This document shows, piece after piece, positions 36,085 through 43,336 of a DNA stretch of 64,000 nt. The notes beneath the pieces are model-generated. The model made no database searches. It had not been told where the DNA came from and saw only the letters and a list, made by a program, of their open reading frames with translations. A program made the translations under genes and the position numbers. The stretch is from Vicinamibacterales bacterium (lineage in GTDB: Bacteria; Acidobacteriota; Vicinamibacteria; Vicinamibacterales; UBA2999), in NCBI GenBank assembly GCA_041659285.1, contig JBAZYO010000006.1, positions 186,001 through 250,000 on the forward strand, in the 5' to 3' direction. Position 1 is the stretch's first letter. Every line of letters begins with the position of its first letter.

Positions 36085-38103
36085 ATGATTCTTCCCCTAC
36101 ACGAACAGCTCAGGGCGCGTGTGCGTGCCGTGCTCGCCGAGCGATACGACCTCACCGATCCCGGCCTGGAGATCCCCGTCGAGTACCCGCCGAACCGGAC
36201 GCTCGGTGACCTCGGCACGCCGGTCGCGTTCGATCTCGCCCGGCAGCTGCGCAAGGCCCCACGCGTGATCGCGCAGGAGATCGCGGCCGCGCTCGGTCCC
36301 CTCACCGGCGTCACCCGGGTCGAGGCGGCACCCAACGGCTACCTCAACGTCTTTCTCGATCGCCCGGCGTTCCTGCTGGCGCGGCTCGGCGTCGCCGGCG
36401 AACTGCCCGCGGCCCCGCCGCGCCCCGACAAGACCATCGTCGAGCACACCGCGATCAACCCGAACAAGGCCGCGCACATCGGCCACCTGCGCAACGCCGC
36501 GCTCGGCGACACGCTGGTCCGCGTCCTCCGCTTCCGCGGCACGCCGGTCGAGGTGCAGAACTACATCGACGACACCGGGGTGCAGGTCGCCGACGTGGTG
36601 GTGGGGTTCCGCGAGATCGAGTCGATCGACCTGGCCGGGGCCAGGCGCATCGCCGCCACGGCGCGGTTCGACTACTACTGCTGGGACCTGTACGCCCGCG
36701 TCACCGAGTGGTACGGCGGCGACCAGGAACGCCTGAAGATTCGCGCCGCCACGCTGCACGACATCGAGCACGGCGTCGAACCCACGGCGAGCCTGGCCGC
36801 GTTCATCGCCGACACGGTCGTGCGCGCGCACCTCAAGACCATGGCCCGGCTGAACATCGACTACCAGTTGCTGACTTGGGAAGGCGACATCCTGCGCCTC
36901 AAGTTCTGGGCGCGGGCGTTTGAGGTCCTCAAGCAGACCGGCGCCGTGTTCCTGCAGACCGAAGGCCGGCTGGCCGGCTGCTGGGTCATGAAGATCGACG
37001 ACCAGCCCGCGGTGGAGGCGGCGGGCGCCGATGACGCGCCCGCGGACGAGGCGGAGGAACGGGAGAAGGTGATCGTCCGCTCGAACGGCACCGTCACCTA
37101 CGTCGGCAAGGACATGGCCTACCAGTTCTGGAAGTCGGGCCTGCTCGGCCACGACTTCCACTACCGCCCGTTCGCCAAGCGCATGACCGGAGAGACGCTG
37201 TGGGCCACCACCAGCGACCCGGCCCTGGCGGTGGCGGACCATCCGGCGTTCGGCGCGGCGGCGGCCACCTACAACGTCATCGACGTGCGGCAGGCGTACC
37301 TGCAGAAACTCCTGAAGCAGGCGCTGTCGGCCATCGGGCATCCGGCGGAAGCCGATCGACTCACCCACTTCTCGTACGAGATGGTGGCGCTGTCGCATGC
37401 CACCGCGCAGGAACTCGGGTGTGCGCCGCCGCCGGAGTCCGACGACGCGAAGCGGCCGTTCGTCGAGGTCTCGGGTCGCAAGGGGCTGGGCGTCAAGGCC
37501 GACGACCTGATCGACCGCGTCATCGACAAGGCGCTGTCGGAAGTGAATCGCCGCCAGCCGGAGCTGACCGACGCCGATCGGCGCCGCATCGCCGAAGCCA
37601 TCGGTATCGCCGCGGTGCGCTACTTCCTGATCAAGTACTCGCGCACGAGGGTGATTGCCTTCGACATCGACGAGGCGCTCAGCTTCGACGGCGAAAGCGG
37701 GCCGTACCTGCAGTACGCCGTGGTGCGCGCCAATAACATCTTCCAGAAGCTGCAGGACCGGCTCGGCTTCGACGCAGCGGCCATGCTGGCGCCGCTGCCC
37801 CTGGCGCCGCCCGACGCCATCAACGGCGCCGATGGCGACCATGAACTGTGGGCCCTCGTGCTCGAGGCATCGCGGCTGGACGACGTCGTCGAACAGGTCG
37901 TGCGGACGCTGGAGTTCGCGGTGCTCGCGAAATACGGCTTCGGCCTCGCGCAGATGTTCAACGCCTTCTACCATCGCGCCCAGATTCTCAACGAGGAGCG
38001 CGACGACGTGCGCCGCTGGCGGGCCGCCGCGGTGGCGTATTTCCGCCTCCAGCTCACCAGGCTGCTCGATCTAATGGGCGTTGCCGTTCCGCCTCGAATG
38101 TAG
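36085..38103 (+). CDS. argS: Arginyl-tRNA synthetase
   Basis: The 672-residue class I synthetase has the ArgRS N-terminal additional domain (1 to about 105), the HIGH motif as AHIGHLRNAALGD, the class I core, and the C-terminal anticodon-binding DALR domain (ARANNIFQKLQD through the end). An acidic insertion (EAAGADDAPADEAEEREK) lies in the catalytic part, and the enzyme is about 100 residues longer than E. coli ArgRS. As in most ArgRS, a canonical KMSKS is not evident. It charges tRNA-Arg. The gene is followed after 13 nt by a peptidase C26 gene. Confidence 0.97.
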   Translation: MILPLHEQLRARVRAVLAERYDLTDPGLEIPVEYPPNRTLGDLGTPVAFDLARQLRKAPRVIAQEIAAALGPLTGVTRVEAAPNGYLNVFLDRPAFLLARLGVAGELPAAPPRPDKTIVEHTAINPNKAAHIGHLRNAALGDTLVRVLRFRGTPVEVQNYIDDTGVQVADVVVGFREIESIDLAGARRIAATARFDYYCWDLYARVTEWYGGDQERLKIRAATLHDIEHGVEPTASLAAFIADTVVRAHLKTMARLNIDYQLLTWEGDILRLKFWARAFEVLKQTGAVFLQTEGRLAGCWVMKIDDQPAVEAAGADDAPADEAEEREKVIVRSNGTVTYVGKDMAYQFWKSGLLGHDFHYRPFAKRMTGETLWATTSDPALAVADHPAFGAAAATYNVIDVRQAYLQKLLKQALSAIGHPAEADRLTHFSYEMVALSHATAQELGCAPPPESDDAKRPFVEVSGRKGLGVKADDLIDRVIDKALSEVNRRQPELTDADRRRIAEAIGIAAVRYFLIKYSRTRVIAFDIDEALSFDGESGPYLQYAVVRANNIFQKLQDRLGFDAAAMLAPLPLAPPDAINGADGDHELWALVLEASRLDDVVEQVVRTLEFAVLAKYGFGLAQMFNAFYHRAQILNEERDDVRRWRAAAVAYFRLQLTRLLDLMGVAVPPRM

Positions 38104-38116
38104 GACGCTTGCGTAT

Positions 38117-38809
38117 ATGGCTCTGATTGCGATTGCCCGGAACCGCCGGATGTCCGACTACGTGGAATCCGTGCGCCGCGCCGGGGGCGAACCGATCGAG
38201 GTGGGGGCCGGCGGCGAGTCGCCCGCGCACATCCTCGCCCGCGTTGACGGCATCATGCTGACCGGGGGCGGCGATGTCGATCCGGCGCTCTACGGCGCGA
38301 CGCCCCACACCACGTTCGAAGCCGCGGAAGCGGAGCGCGACGCGTTCGAGATCGAGTTGTCGCGCCTGGCCGTGGCCGGCGACATTCCGTTCCTCGCGAT
38401 CTGCCGCGGCATGCAGTTGCTGAACGTCGCCATGGGCGGCACGCTCATCCAGGACATTCCGACCGAAGTGCCGGGGGCGCTCGAGCACTCCGTGCCGGAG
38501 CCGCGCGCCCACGTCGCGCACGAAGTGTGGGTGGCGAAAGACTCGCAGCTGTCGGCGCTGCTGGCCGATCACATGGAAGACGGCGAGACCTGCCACGTCA
38601 ACAGCCGCCATCACCAGTCCGTCGCCAAGGTCGCCCCGGCCTTCGTCGTCACCGCCACCTCGCCCGACGGCGTGATCGAAGCCATGGAGAAGCCGGGCTC
38701 GGCGTTCTGCATCGGCGTGCAGTGGCACCCGGAGAACTTCTGGCGCACCGGCGAGTTCCGCTCGCTGTTCGAGGGTTTGGTAAAAGCGGCTAACGCGCGA
38801 ACGCGATGA
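38117..38809 (+). CDS. Class-I glutamine-amidotransferase-like hydrolase (peptidase C26, PuuD-type)
   Basis: The 230-residue protein has the C26 fold: GIMLTGGGDVDPALYG, the nucleophile Cys in FLAICRGMQLLNVAMGGTLIQD, HSV and HHQSV histidines, and the terminal catalytic His/Glu in GVQWHPENF. Family members cleave gamma-glutamyl amide bonds, for example gamma-glutamyl-GABA in putrescine use. ATG 38117 was chosen because it gives the family N-terminus MALIAIARN. Its 3' end overlaps that of the convergent methyltransferase gene by 20 bp. The true substrate is not shown by the context. Confidence 0.88.
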   Translation: MALIAIARNRRMSDYVESVRRAGGEPIEVGAGGESPAHILARVDGIMLTGGGDVDPALYGATPHTTFEAAEAERDAFEIELSRLAVAGDIPFLAICRGMQLLNVAMGGTLIQDIPTEVPGALEHSVPEPRAHVAHEVWVAKDSQLSALLADHMEDGETCHVNSRHHQSVAKVAPAFVVTATSPDGVIEAMEKPGSAFCIGVQWHPENFWRTGEFRSLFEGLVKAANARTR

Positions 38810-40052
38810 CCGTCTCGACGTGCGCCGTGTTCGGGAAGAGATCGAACGCGCGCGCGCCGCTCATCCGGTAACCCGCATCGATCAGCAGCCGGGCGTCACG
38901 CGCGAGCGTGGCGATGTCGCACGACACATACACCAGGGTGGCCGCGTGCAGCGCCACGACGCCGGCCAACGCCTCCTTCGACAGGCCCGTCCTCGGCGGA
39001 TCGACGATCACCGTCGCGGTCTTCGTCGCCGCCCCCAGGTACCGCTCCACCGGTTCCGTCCGCGCCTGGACGTCGTCCCGCCCCGTGGCGTTCCGCCGCA
39101 GGTCGTCGGCTGAGAAGCGGTCGCCTTCCACCGCGACCACCGGGCCGTGACCGGCGTGAGCCGTGGCCAGGCTGAACAGGCCGACGCCCGCGTACAAGTC
39201 GAGCACCGGCCCCTGCGTCACCTGCGACACCACGTGATCCACGAGCGGCTGCAGCAGGAAGCGATTGCCCTGGAAGAACGACCGCGTATGGCGCGACAAC
39301 CTGGCGCCGGACACGGTGTCTGACACCAGCGGCGATCCCCATAGGTCCATCGTCCGCGGCGACTCGGGCGGCGCGCAGGTGGCGCCGGTGAGGCCATCGA
39401 GGCGGGTCACGGCGGCCAGCCGTGACGGGTCGGCGTTGGGCAGCAGCTCGAGGTGCACGGCCCGCTCGGCGGCGTCGAGGTTCTCCGACAACTCGATCTC
39501 GCTGACCGTGTCGCGCTCGAGCGTCTTCAACGACGCCTCCAGCGCGGCAATCACCGCCAGCGTGTCCGGGCGAAGCTGGCGCGTCGGCCCGGCCTCGCAC
39601 AGCGAGTGTGTGCCCTCGCGGAAGAACCCGATGCGGCCGTTGCGGACGTGGAGCCGCGCGCGCATCCGGTAACCGTCGATCGGCGACGCCGCGACAGCCA
39701 CGGGCGCGGCGAGGGTGATGCGGCCCAGGCGCCGCAACGTGTCTTCGATGATCGCCGACTTGAGGGCCCGCTGGCGGTCGTACTGGATGTGCGCCAGCAC
39801 GCAGCCGCCGCAGCCGCCGTCCGACGGCGAGACGCCGTCGGCGGTGTCGGGCAGACGATCCGGTGACCGCTCAATCACGGTGCGGGTGATCGCCCAGCCG
39901 GTGCCGCGCTGGACTTTCTCCACCTCGGCTTCAACCACCTCTCCGGGGATGGCGCCGGCGACAAAGACGATGGCGCCCTCGTGGCGCGCGATCATCCGTC
40001 CGCCCGCGGCGGGCCGTTCGATGGTGAGAGTGAGTCGATCGCCTCTGTGCAT
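38790..40052 (-). CDS. 23S rRNA (uracil-5-)-methyltransferase RlmD/RumA family
   Basis: The 420-residue protein has an N-terminal TRAM domain (about 1-60), a partial iron-sulphur Cys cluster (GGCGGCVLAHI), a SAM-binding Rossmann domain with LDLYAGVGLFSLATA, and the catalytic Cys motif YVSCDIATLARD. RlmD-type enzymes make m5U in 23S rRNA. The usual first Cys of the CxxxxxCxxC cluster is missing here (the region reads DGVSPSDGGCGGC), although a later Cys (SLCEAGP) is kept, so the [4Fe-4S] site may be altered. Whether the target is U747, U1939 or tRNA cannot be decided. Confidence 0.9.
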   Translation of the reverse strand: MHRGDRLTLTIERPAAGGRMIARHEGAIVFVAGAIPGEVVEAEVEKVQRGTGWAITRTVIERSPDRLPDTADGVSPSDGGCGGCVLAHIQYDRQRALKSAIIEDTLRRLGRITLAAPVAVAASPIDGYRMRARLHVRNGRIGFFREGTHSLCEAGPTRQLRPDTLAVIAALEASLKTLERDTVSEIELSENLDAAERAVHLELLPNADPSRLAAVTRLDGLTGATCAPPESPRTMDLWGSPLVSDTVSGARLSRHTRSFFQGNRFLLQPLVDHVVSQVTQGPVLDLYAGVGLFSLATAHAGHGPVVAVEGDRFSADDLRRNATGRDDVQARTEPVERYLGAATKTATVIVDPPRTGLSKEALAGVVALHAATLVYVSCDIATLARDARLLIDAGYRMSGARAFDLFPNTAHVETVIAFAR

Positions 40053-40066
40053 GGTTCTCCTGCGTT

Positions 40067-40108
40067 GGGGTCAGACCCCTCGGCACTCTCTGCTCGGGGT
40101 CAGACCCC
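40067..40108. repeat. Two GGGGTCAGACCCC palindromic repeats
   Basis: Copies lie at 40067-40079 and 40096-40108 in the gap between the orphan gene and the RlmD-type gene. The second copy contains the orphan gene's stop codon. The same 13-mer occurs twice more, as an inverted pair, at 52639-52681. Each copy can fold into a GGGGTC/GACCCC hairpin, a form typical of REP elements mobilised by RAYT transposases. Confidence 0.75.
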
Positions 40109-40819
40109 GATCTCTGGCAAGCCGAAGTGGAGGCGGACCAGCCGGTCGATCGCGGCGCGGCGCGATTGCGCGTACGCCTCCGGCGTCATGCGCGGACGAA
40201 ACGGCGCCAGTTCGGCGTCCGCTTCCCGTTCAAGGTCCCCCAGCCGATCGCCGAGGGCGGCCGACGCCGCGGCGACGAGTGCCGATTCGACCGCGGCAAT
40301 CCGTTCCAGCAGCGCGTCGCGGGCGTCGCCGCGGGCGCGGGCGGCCTCCGGCTGCGCCGCATCAAGCGCCCGCACCGCCGCGTCGAGTGCCGGGCCGAAG
40401 GCGGAACCGGCCTGGTCGCTGCCCCGCAGCACGGTGAGTCGCGACACCGCGGATTCCAGTTGCGAGGCCAGCGACCGCCGCGAGCGGCCCGCGCCCTGCA
40501 CGGGCTCCTCGACGTCCGGGCCCCCGGCCGAATCCGGCACCACCGCGGTGACGCCGATGGCACGCCGCCAGTCGTCAAACGCATCCAGCACGTCGGCTTC
40601 GCAGAAGTCGATCCGCACCGGGCGGCGGCGCGGCCCCTTCCGATAGTAGCGTTCGAAGTACCGATCGATGCCGGCTTCAGCCACCTTCAGGGGAATGCCC
40701 TGGTGCGCCCACGCCACGATGCGCTCGAACGCCGGACCGGTGATGCGGATCAGGTGGCCGTCGTTCTTGCGGCAGAGATACGCTTCCAGATCGCGGCAAT
40801 AGGCGTCAACGTCCGTCAC
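40100..40819 (-). CDS. Unrecognised helical protein, 239 residues
   Basis: The product starts at GTG 40817-40819 (MTDVDAYCRDLEAYLCRKNDG). It is rich in Arg, Ala and acidic residues, predicted mostly alpha-helical, and has no signal peptide or membrane helix. The N-terminal half contains GIPLKVAEAGIDRYFERYYRKGPRRRPVRIDFCEADVLDAFDDWRRAIG; the C-terminal half ends in long charged helices (LIERIAAVESAL-like and DRLGDLEREADAEL). No family was recognised. It lies between coaX and the RlmD-type gene on the same strand. The coding quality (third-position GC) matches its neighbours. Confidence 0.7.
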   Translation of the reverse strand: MTDVDAYCRDLEAYLCRKNDGHLIRITGPAFERIVAWAHQGIPLKVAEAGIDRYFERYYRKGPRRRPVRIDFCEADVLDAFDDWRRAIGVTAVVPDSAGGPDVEEPVQGAGRSRRSLASQLESAVSRLTVLRGSDQAGSAFGPALDAAVRALDAAQPEAARARGDARDALLERIAAVESALVAAASAALGDRLGDLEREADAELAPFRPRMTPEAYAQSRRAAIDRLVRLHFGLPEIGV

Positions 40820-40829
40820 AATATTTGAT

Positions 40830-40874
40830 CTGTGTCTAATCTGTGGCTGTATTTCTGTGTCTAATCGGTGGCTG
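40830..40874. repeat. Pair of 20-bp direct repeats (CTGTGTCTAATC-type)
   Basis: Two 20-bp copies, 40830-40849 and 40855-40874, differ at one position and are separated by 5 bp. They lie in the spacer between coaX and the orphan gene. A related fragment (GTGTCTAATCG...TAATCGGTGGC) occurs at 17396-17421, and a more distant one (GTGTCCTCTGCGTTCTCTGTGGCTAA) at 57663-57688. No fold or protein site is evident. Confidence 0.6.
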
Positions 40875-40882
40875 GTCTTCGC

Positions 40883-41659
40883 CTAATTGGCGGCCCGGCG
40901 TTCCCACACCAGCCGGAGCCCGCGCAGCGTGAGCTCGGGATCCACGTGTTCGATCAGCGTCGATTCCGGCGCCACCATTTTTGCCAGCCCGCCGGTCGCC
41001 ACGACCACCGCGGCGCCGCCCAGTTCCGCCTTCATCCGGCGGACCAGGCCCTCGACCATGTCCACGTAGCCCCAGAACAGTCCTGACTGCATCGACGCCA
41101 CCGTGTTGGTCCCGATCACCCGGGCCGGTTTCTTCAAATCGATGCGCGGCAACCGCGCGGCACGCTGAAACAACGCGTCCGCGGAGATCTGCGGCCCCGG
41201 ACAAATCACGCCGCCCAGGTACTCGCCCTTCGCGGAAATGGCGTCGAACGTCGTCGCGGTGCCGAAGTCGACGACGATGATCGGCAGGCCCTTGCCGTAT
41301 TGCTCGAAGGCGGCAATGCCGTTGACCACGCGATCGGCACCGACCTCGGCGGGGTTGTCGTAGAGGATCGGCATGCCGCCGTTGACGGCGGGCTCGAACA
41401 GCAGCGGCACGCGGTCGAAATAGTCCGAGACCATGGTGACCAGCGTGCCCGTCAGCGGCGGCACCACCGACGCAATCACGATGCCCGAGATCTCTTCGTG
41501 GCGGACCTCGTAGCGCTCGCACAGGTTCGTGATCAGAATCCCGAGCTCGTCGGACGTGCGCTCGCGAATGGTCGTCAGCCGCCAGCTGTGCACGAGGGTC
41601 TCCCCTCGAAACGCGCCGATGACGATGTTGGTGTTGCCGACGTCGATTGCTAGAAGCAT
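40883..41659 (-). CDS. coaX: Type III pantothenate kinase
   Basis: The 258-residue ASKHA-fold kinase begins MLLAIDVGNTNIVIGAF (phosphate 1 motif) and has the invariant NPAEVGADRVVNG segment with catalytic Asp and Arg, and DFGTATTFDAIS (phosphate 2 motif). It phosphorylates pantothenate, the first step of CoA synthesis; type III enzymes are not inhibited by CoA. It follows birA on the same strand, an order seen in many bacteria where birA and coaX are linked. Confidence 0.96.
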   Translation of the reverse strand: MLLAIDVGNTNIVIGAFRGETLVHSWRLTTIRERTSDELGILITNLCERYEVRHEEISGIVIASVVPPLTGTLVTMVSDYFDRVPLLFEPAVNGGMPILYDNPAEVGADRVVNGIAAFEQYGKGLPIIVVDFGTATTFDAISAKGEYLGGVICPGPQISADALFQRAARLPRIDLKKPARVIGTNTVASMQSGLFWGYVDMVEGLVRRMKAELGGAAVVVATGGLAKMVAPESTLIEHVDPELTLRGLRLVWERRAAN

Positions 41660-41667
41660 AAGAATAC

Positions 41668-41703
41668 GGTGCCTAAAGTGCCTCAGGTGCCGACGGTGCC
41701 TAG
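41668..41703. repeat. Four tandem 9-bp units (GGTGCCTNA type) between birA and coaX
   Basis: Units are ggtgcctaa, agtgcctca, ggtgccgac and ggtgcctag. The last overlaps the birA stop codon. The same 9-mer family forms a 15-unit array inside the receiver-protein gene at 46232-46366 and shorter pieces at 56097-56111. This points to a spreading 9-bp repeat rather than to a gene-specific element. Confidence 0.75.
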
Positions 41704-42491
41704 GGGTTGGTGCCCAGGTGCCAGTGCACCTCGCCGGCGATTACGCGTTCAATGCCAGACGGCGTGCGAATCAACAAGGCGCCCGACTCGTCGATGCCGG
41801 CGGTGGTGCCGGTGCGGCCGTCCCACTCGACGCGGGTGCCGGTCGCACTGGGGGACGCCGCGCGCCACGCCTGCAGAATATCACCGGGACTTCCGGCCAG
41901 CGTGGCCAGGCGATCCGTCAGTGCGGCCAGGACCTCGGCCAGCACTTGGCCGCGGTCGACTGCACGGCCGAGTTCCGCTTCGAGCGACGTCGCCCGCGCG
42001 ACGACCTCCGGCGGATACGCCGAAGGCAACAGGTTCAGGCCCACGCCGATCACGACGGCCTGCGCCGGGGTGCCCACCCCCAGCCCTTCGGCCAGGATCC
42101 CGGCCAGCTTGCGGCGGCCCACCATCACGTCGTTTGGCCACTTGAGCTGCGGCGCCCAGCCAACCGCCGCCAGAACCCCGTCGCGCACAGCGACCCCGGC
42201 TGCCAGGGTCAGCAGCGGGAGCGAGGCGTTCGCCTGCAACGGCGGGCGGGCGATAAACGAAAAATACAACCCGGCTGCGGGCGGCGATTCCCACGCGTGG
42301 CCGCGCCGGCCACGGCCGGCGGTCTGTTGATCGGCGCCCACCACCACCCCAGGTTCCGCGCCCGCGGCCGCCAGGTTCGCCGCCACATCCATCGTCGACG
42401 TCACCGCCGCGTGCCAGCGCACGTCGAGACGCAGGCCGGGACGACGGTCCCGCAGCGCGCCGAGCGCCGCCGCCAGGTCATCCGGCAGCAT
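41700..42491 (-). CDS. birA: Biotin--[acetyl-CoA-carboxylase] ligase (monofunctional)
   Basis: The 263-residue ligase has the biotin-binding GRGRRGHAWESP, LKWPNDVMVGRRKLAGIL and GVGLNLLP motifs and a C-terminal SH3-like domain (about 215-263). The N-terminal helix-turn-helix of bifunctional BirA repressors is missing, so it should only attach biotin to carboxylase carrier proteins. It overlaps nadC by one base (TGATG). A 9-bp repeat array begins at its stop codon. Confidence 0.95.
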   Translation of the reverse strand: MLPDDLAAALGALRDRRPGLRLDVRWHAAVTSTMDVAANLAAAGAEPGVVVGADQQTAGRGRRGHAWESPPAAGLYFSFIARPPLQANASLPLLTLAAGVAVRDGVLAAVGWAPQLKWPNDVMVGRRKLAGILAEGLGVGTPAQAVVIGVGLNLLPSAYPPEVVARATSLEAELGRAVDRGQVLAEVLAALTDRLATLAGSPGDILQAWRAASPSATGTRVEWDGRTGTTAGIDESGALLIRTPSGIERVIAGEVHWHLGTNP

Positions 42492-43336
42492 CAGGCCGGC
42501 TCGAGCTCGAAGCTGAGGTCCGCGGCTGGGGCCGAATGCGTGAGGGCGCCGACCGACACGTAGTGCGCACCGGTCGTCGCCAGTTCCGGAATGCGCGCGA
42601 GGGTCACGCCGCCGGAGATCTCGATCGCGGCGCGCCCCGCCACTCGCGACACGGCCTCGCGAATGTCGTAGGTGGTGAAGTTATCCAGCAGGATCCGCGG
42701 GACGCCGGTCGGCAGGACCTCATCCAGTTCCTCGAGGGTCTCGACCTCGACCTCCACGGGCAGGCCGCCGGCGCCGCGCATGGCGCGCTCCACCGCGGCC
42801 CGCACGCCGCCGGCGAGGCGCTTGTGGTTGTCCTTGATCAGGATGCCGTCATCCAGGCGTTGGCGGTGATTGGTGCCGCCACCGCACCGCACGGCGTACT
42901 TCTCGAGGGCGCGAAGACCGGGCGTGGTCTTGCGGGTATCGAGGATCGTGATGCGGCCGCCGGCGGCGTCCACGAACTTCGCGGTCAGCGTGGCGATGCC
43001 GCACATCCGCTGGAGGAAGTTGAGCGCCGTCCGCTCGGCTGCGAGCAGCGCCCGCGCCTCGCCGGTCACCGACGCCACGACCTCACCCGGCTGGACTCGC
43101 GCGCCGTCGGCCCAGCGCACCTCGAACACCGCGGCGGGATCCGCCTGGCGAAAGGTCTCGGCCGCCACCCCGAGTCCGGCGATCACGACATCGCCCTTGG
43201 CGACGATCACGCCGCGCGCGCGCTGCCCCGGTGTGATGGTGGCGGCGCTGGTCGCGTCACCACGCCCCCGATCCTCGGCGAGCGCGTCGCGCACCAGGCT
43301 GCGATAGGCGTCAGCCGCCAGCGGCGAGATCCCCAT
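42491..43336 (-). CDS. nadC: Nicotinate-nucleotide pyrophosphorylase (carboxylating)
   Basis: The 281-residue enzyme converts quinolinate and PRPP to nicotinate mononucleotide in NAD synthesis. Motifs present are LNFLQRMCGIATLT, the phosphoribosyl-binding ILDTRKTTPGLRALEKYAVRCGGG, HRQRLDDGILIKDNH, and VEVEVETLEEL with ILLDNFT. nadA and nadB are not in the window. It overlaps valS upstream and birA downstream by single bases, so the valS-nadC-birA block is translated as a coupled unit. Confidence 0.96.
   Translation of the reverse strand: MGISPLAADAYRSLVRDALAEDRGRGDATSAATITPGQRARGVIVAKGDVVIAGLGVAAETFRQADPAAVFEVRWADGARVQPGEVVASVTGEARALLAAERTALNFLQRMCGIATLTAKFVDAAGGRITILDTRKTTPGLRALEKYAVRCGGGTNHRQRLDDGILIKDNHKRLAGGVRAAVERAMRGAGGLPVEVEVETLEELDEVLPTGVPRILLDNFTTYDIREAVSRVAGRAAIEISGGVTLARIPELATTGAHYVSVGALTHSAPAADLSFELEPA

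Noticed and set aside
36097..37974. 625-residue minus-strand ORF inside argS
   Set aside because: Mirror reading of argS codons; low-complexity composition and no motif.
40053..40882. tRNA gene in intergenic spacers
   Set aside because: No cloverleaf or GTTCGAAYC T-loop with matching stems seen in any gap of the window; gaps are mostly below 150 bp.
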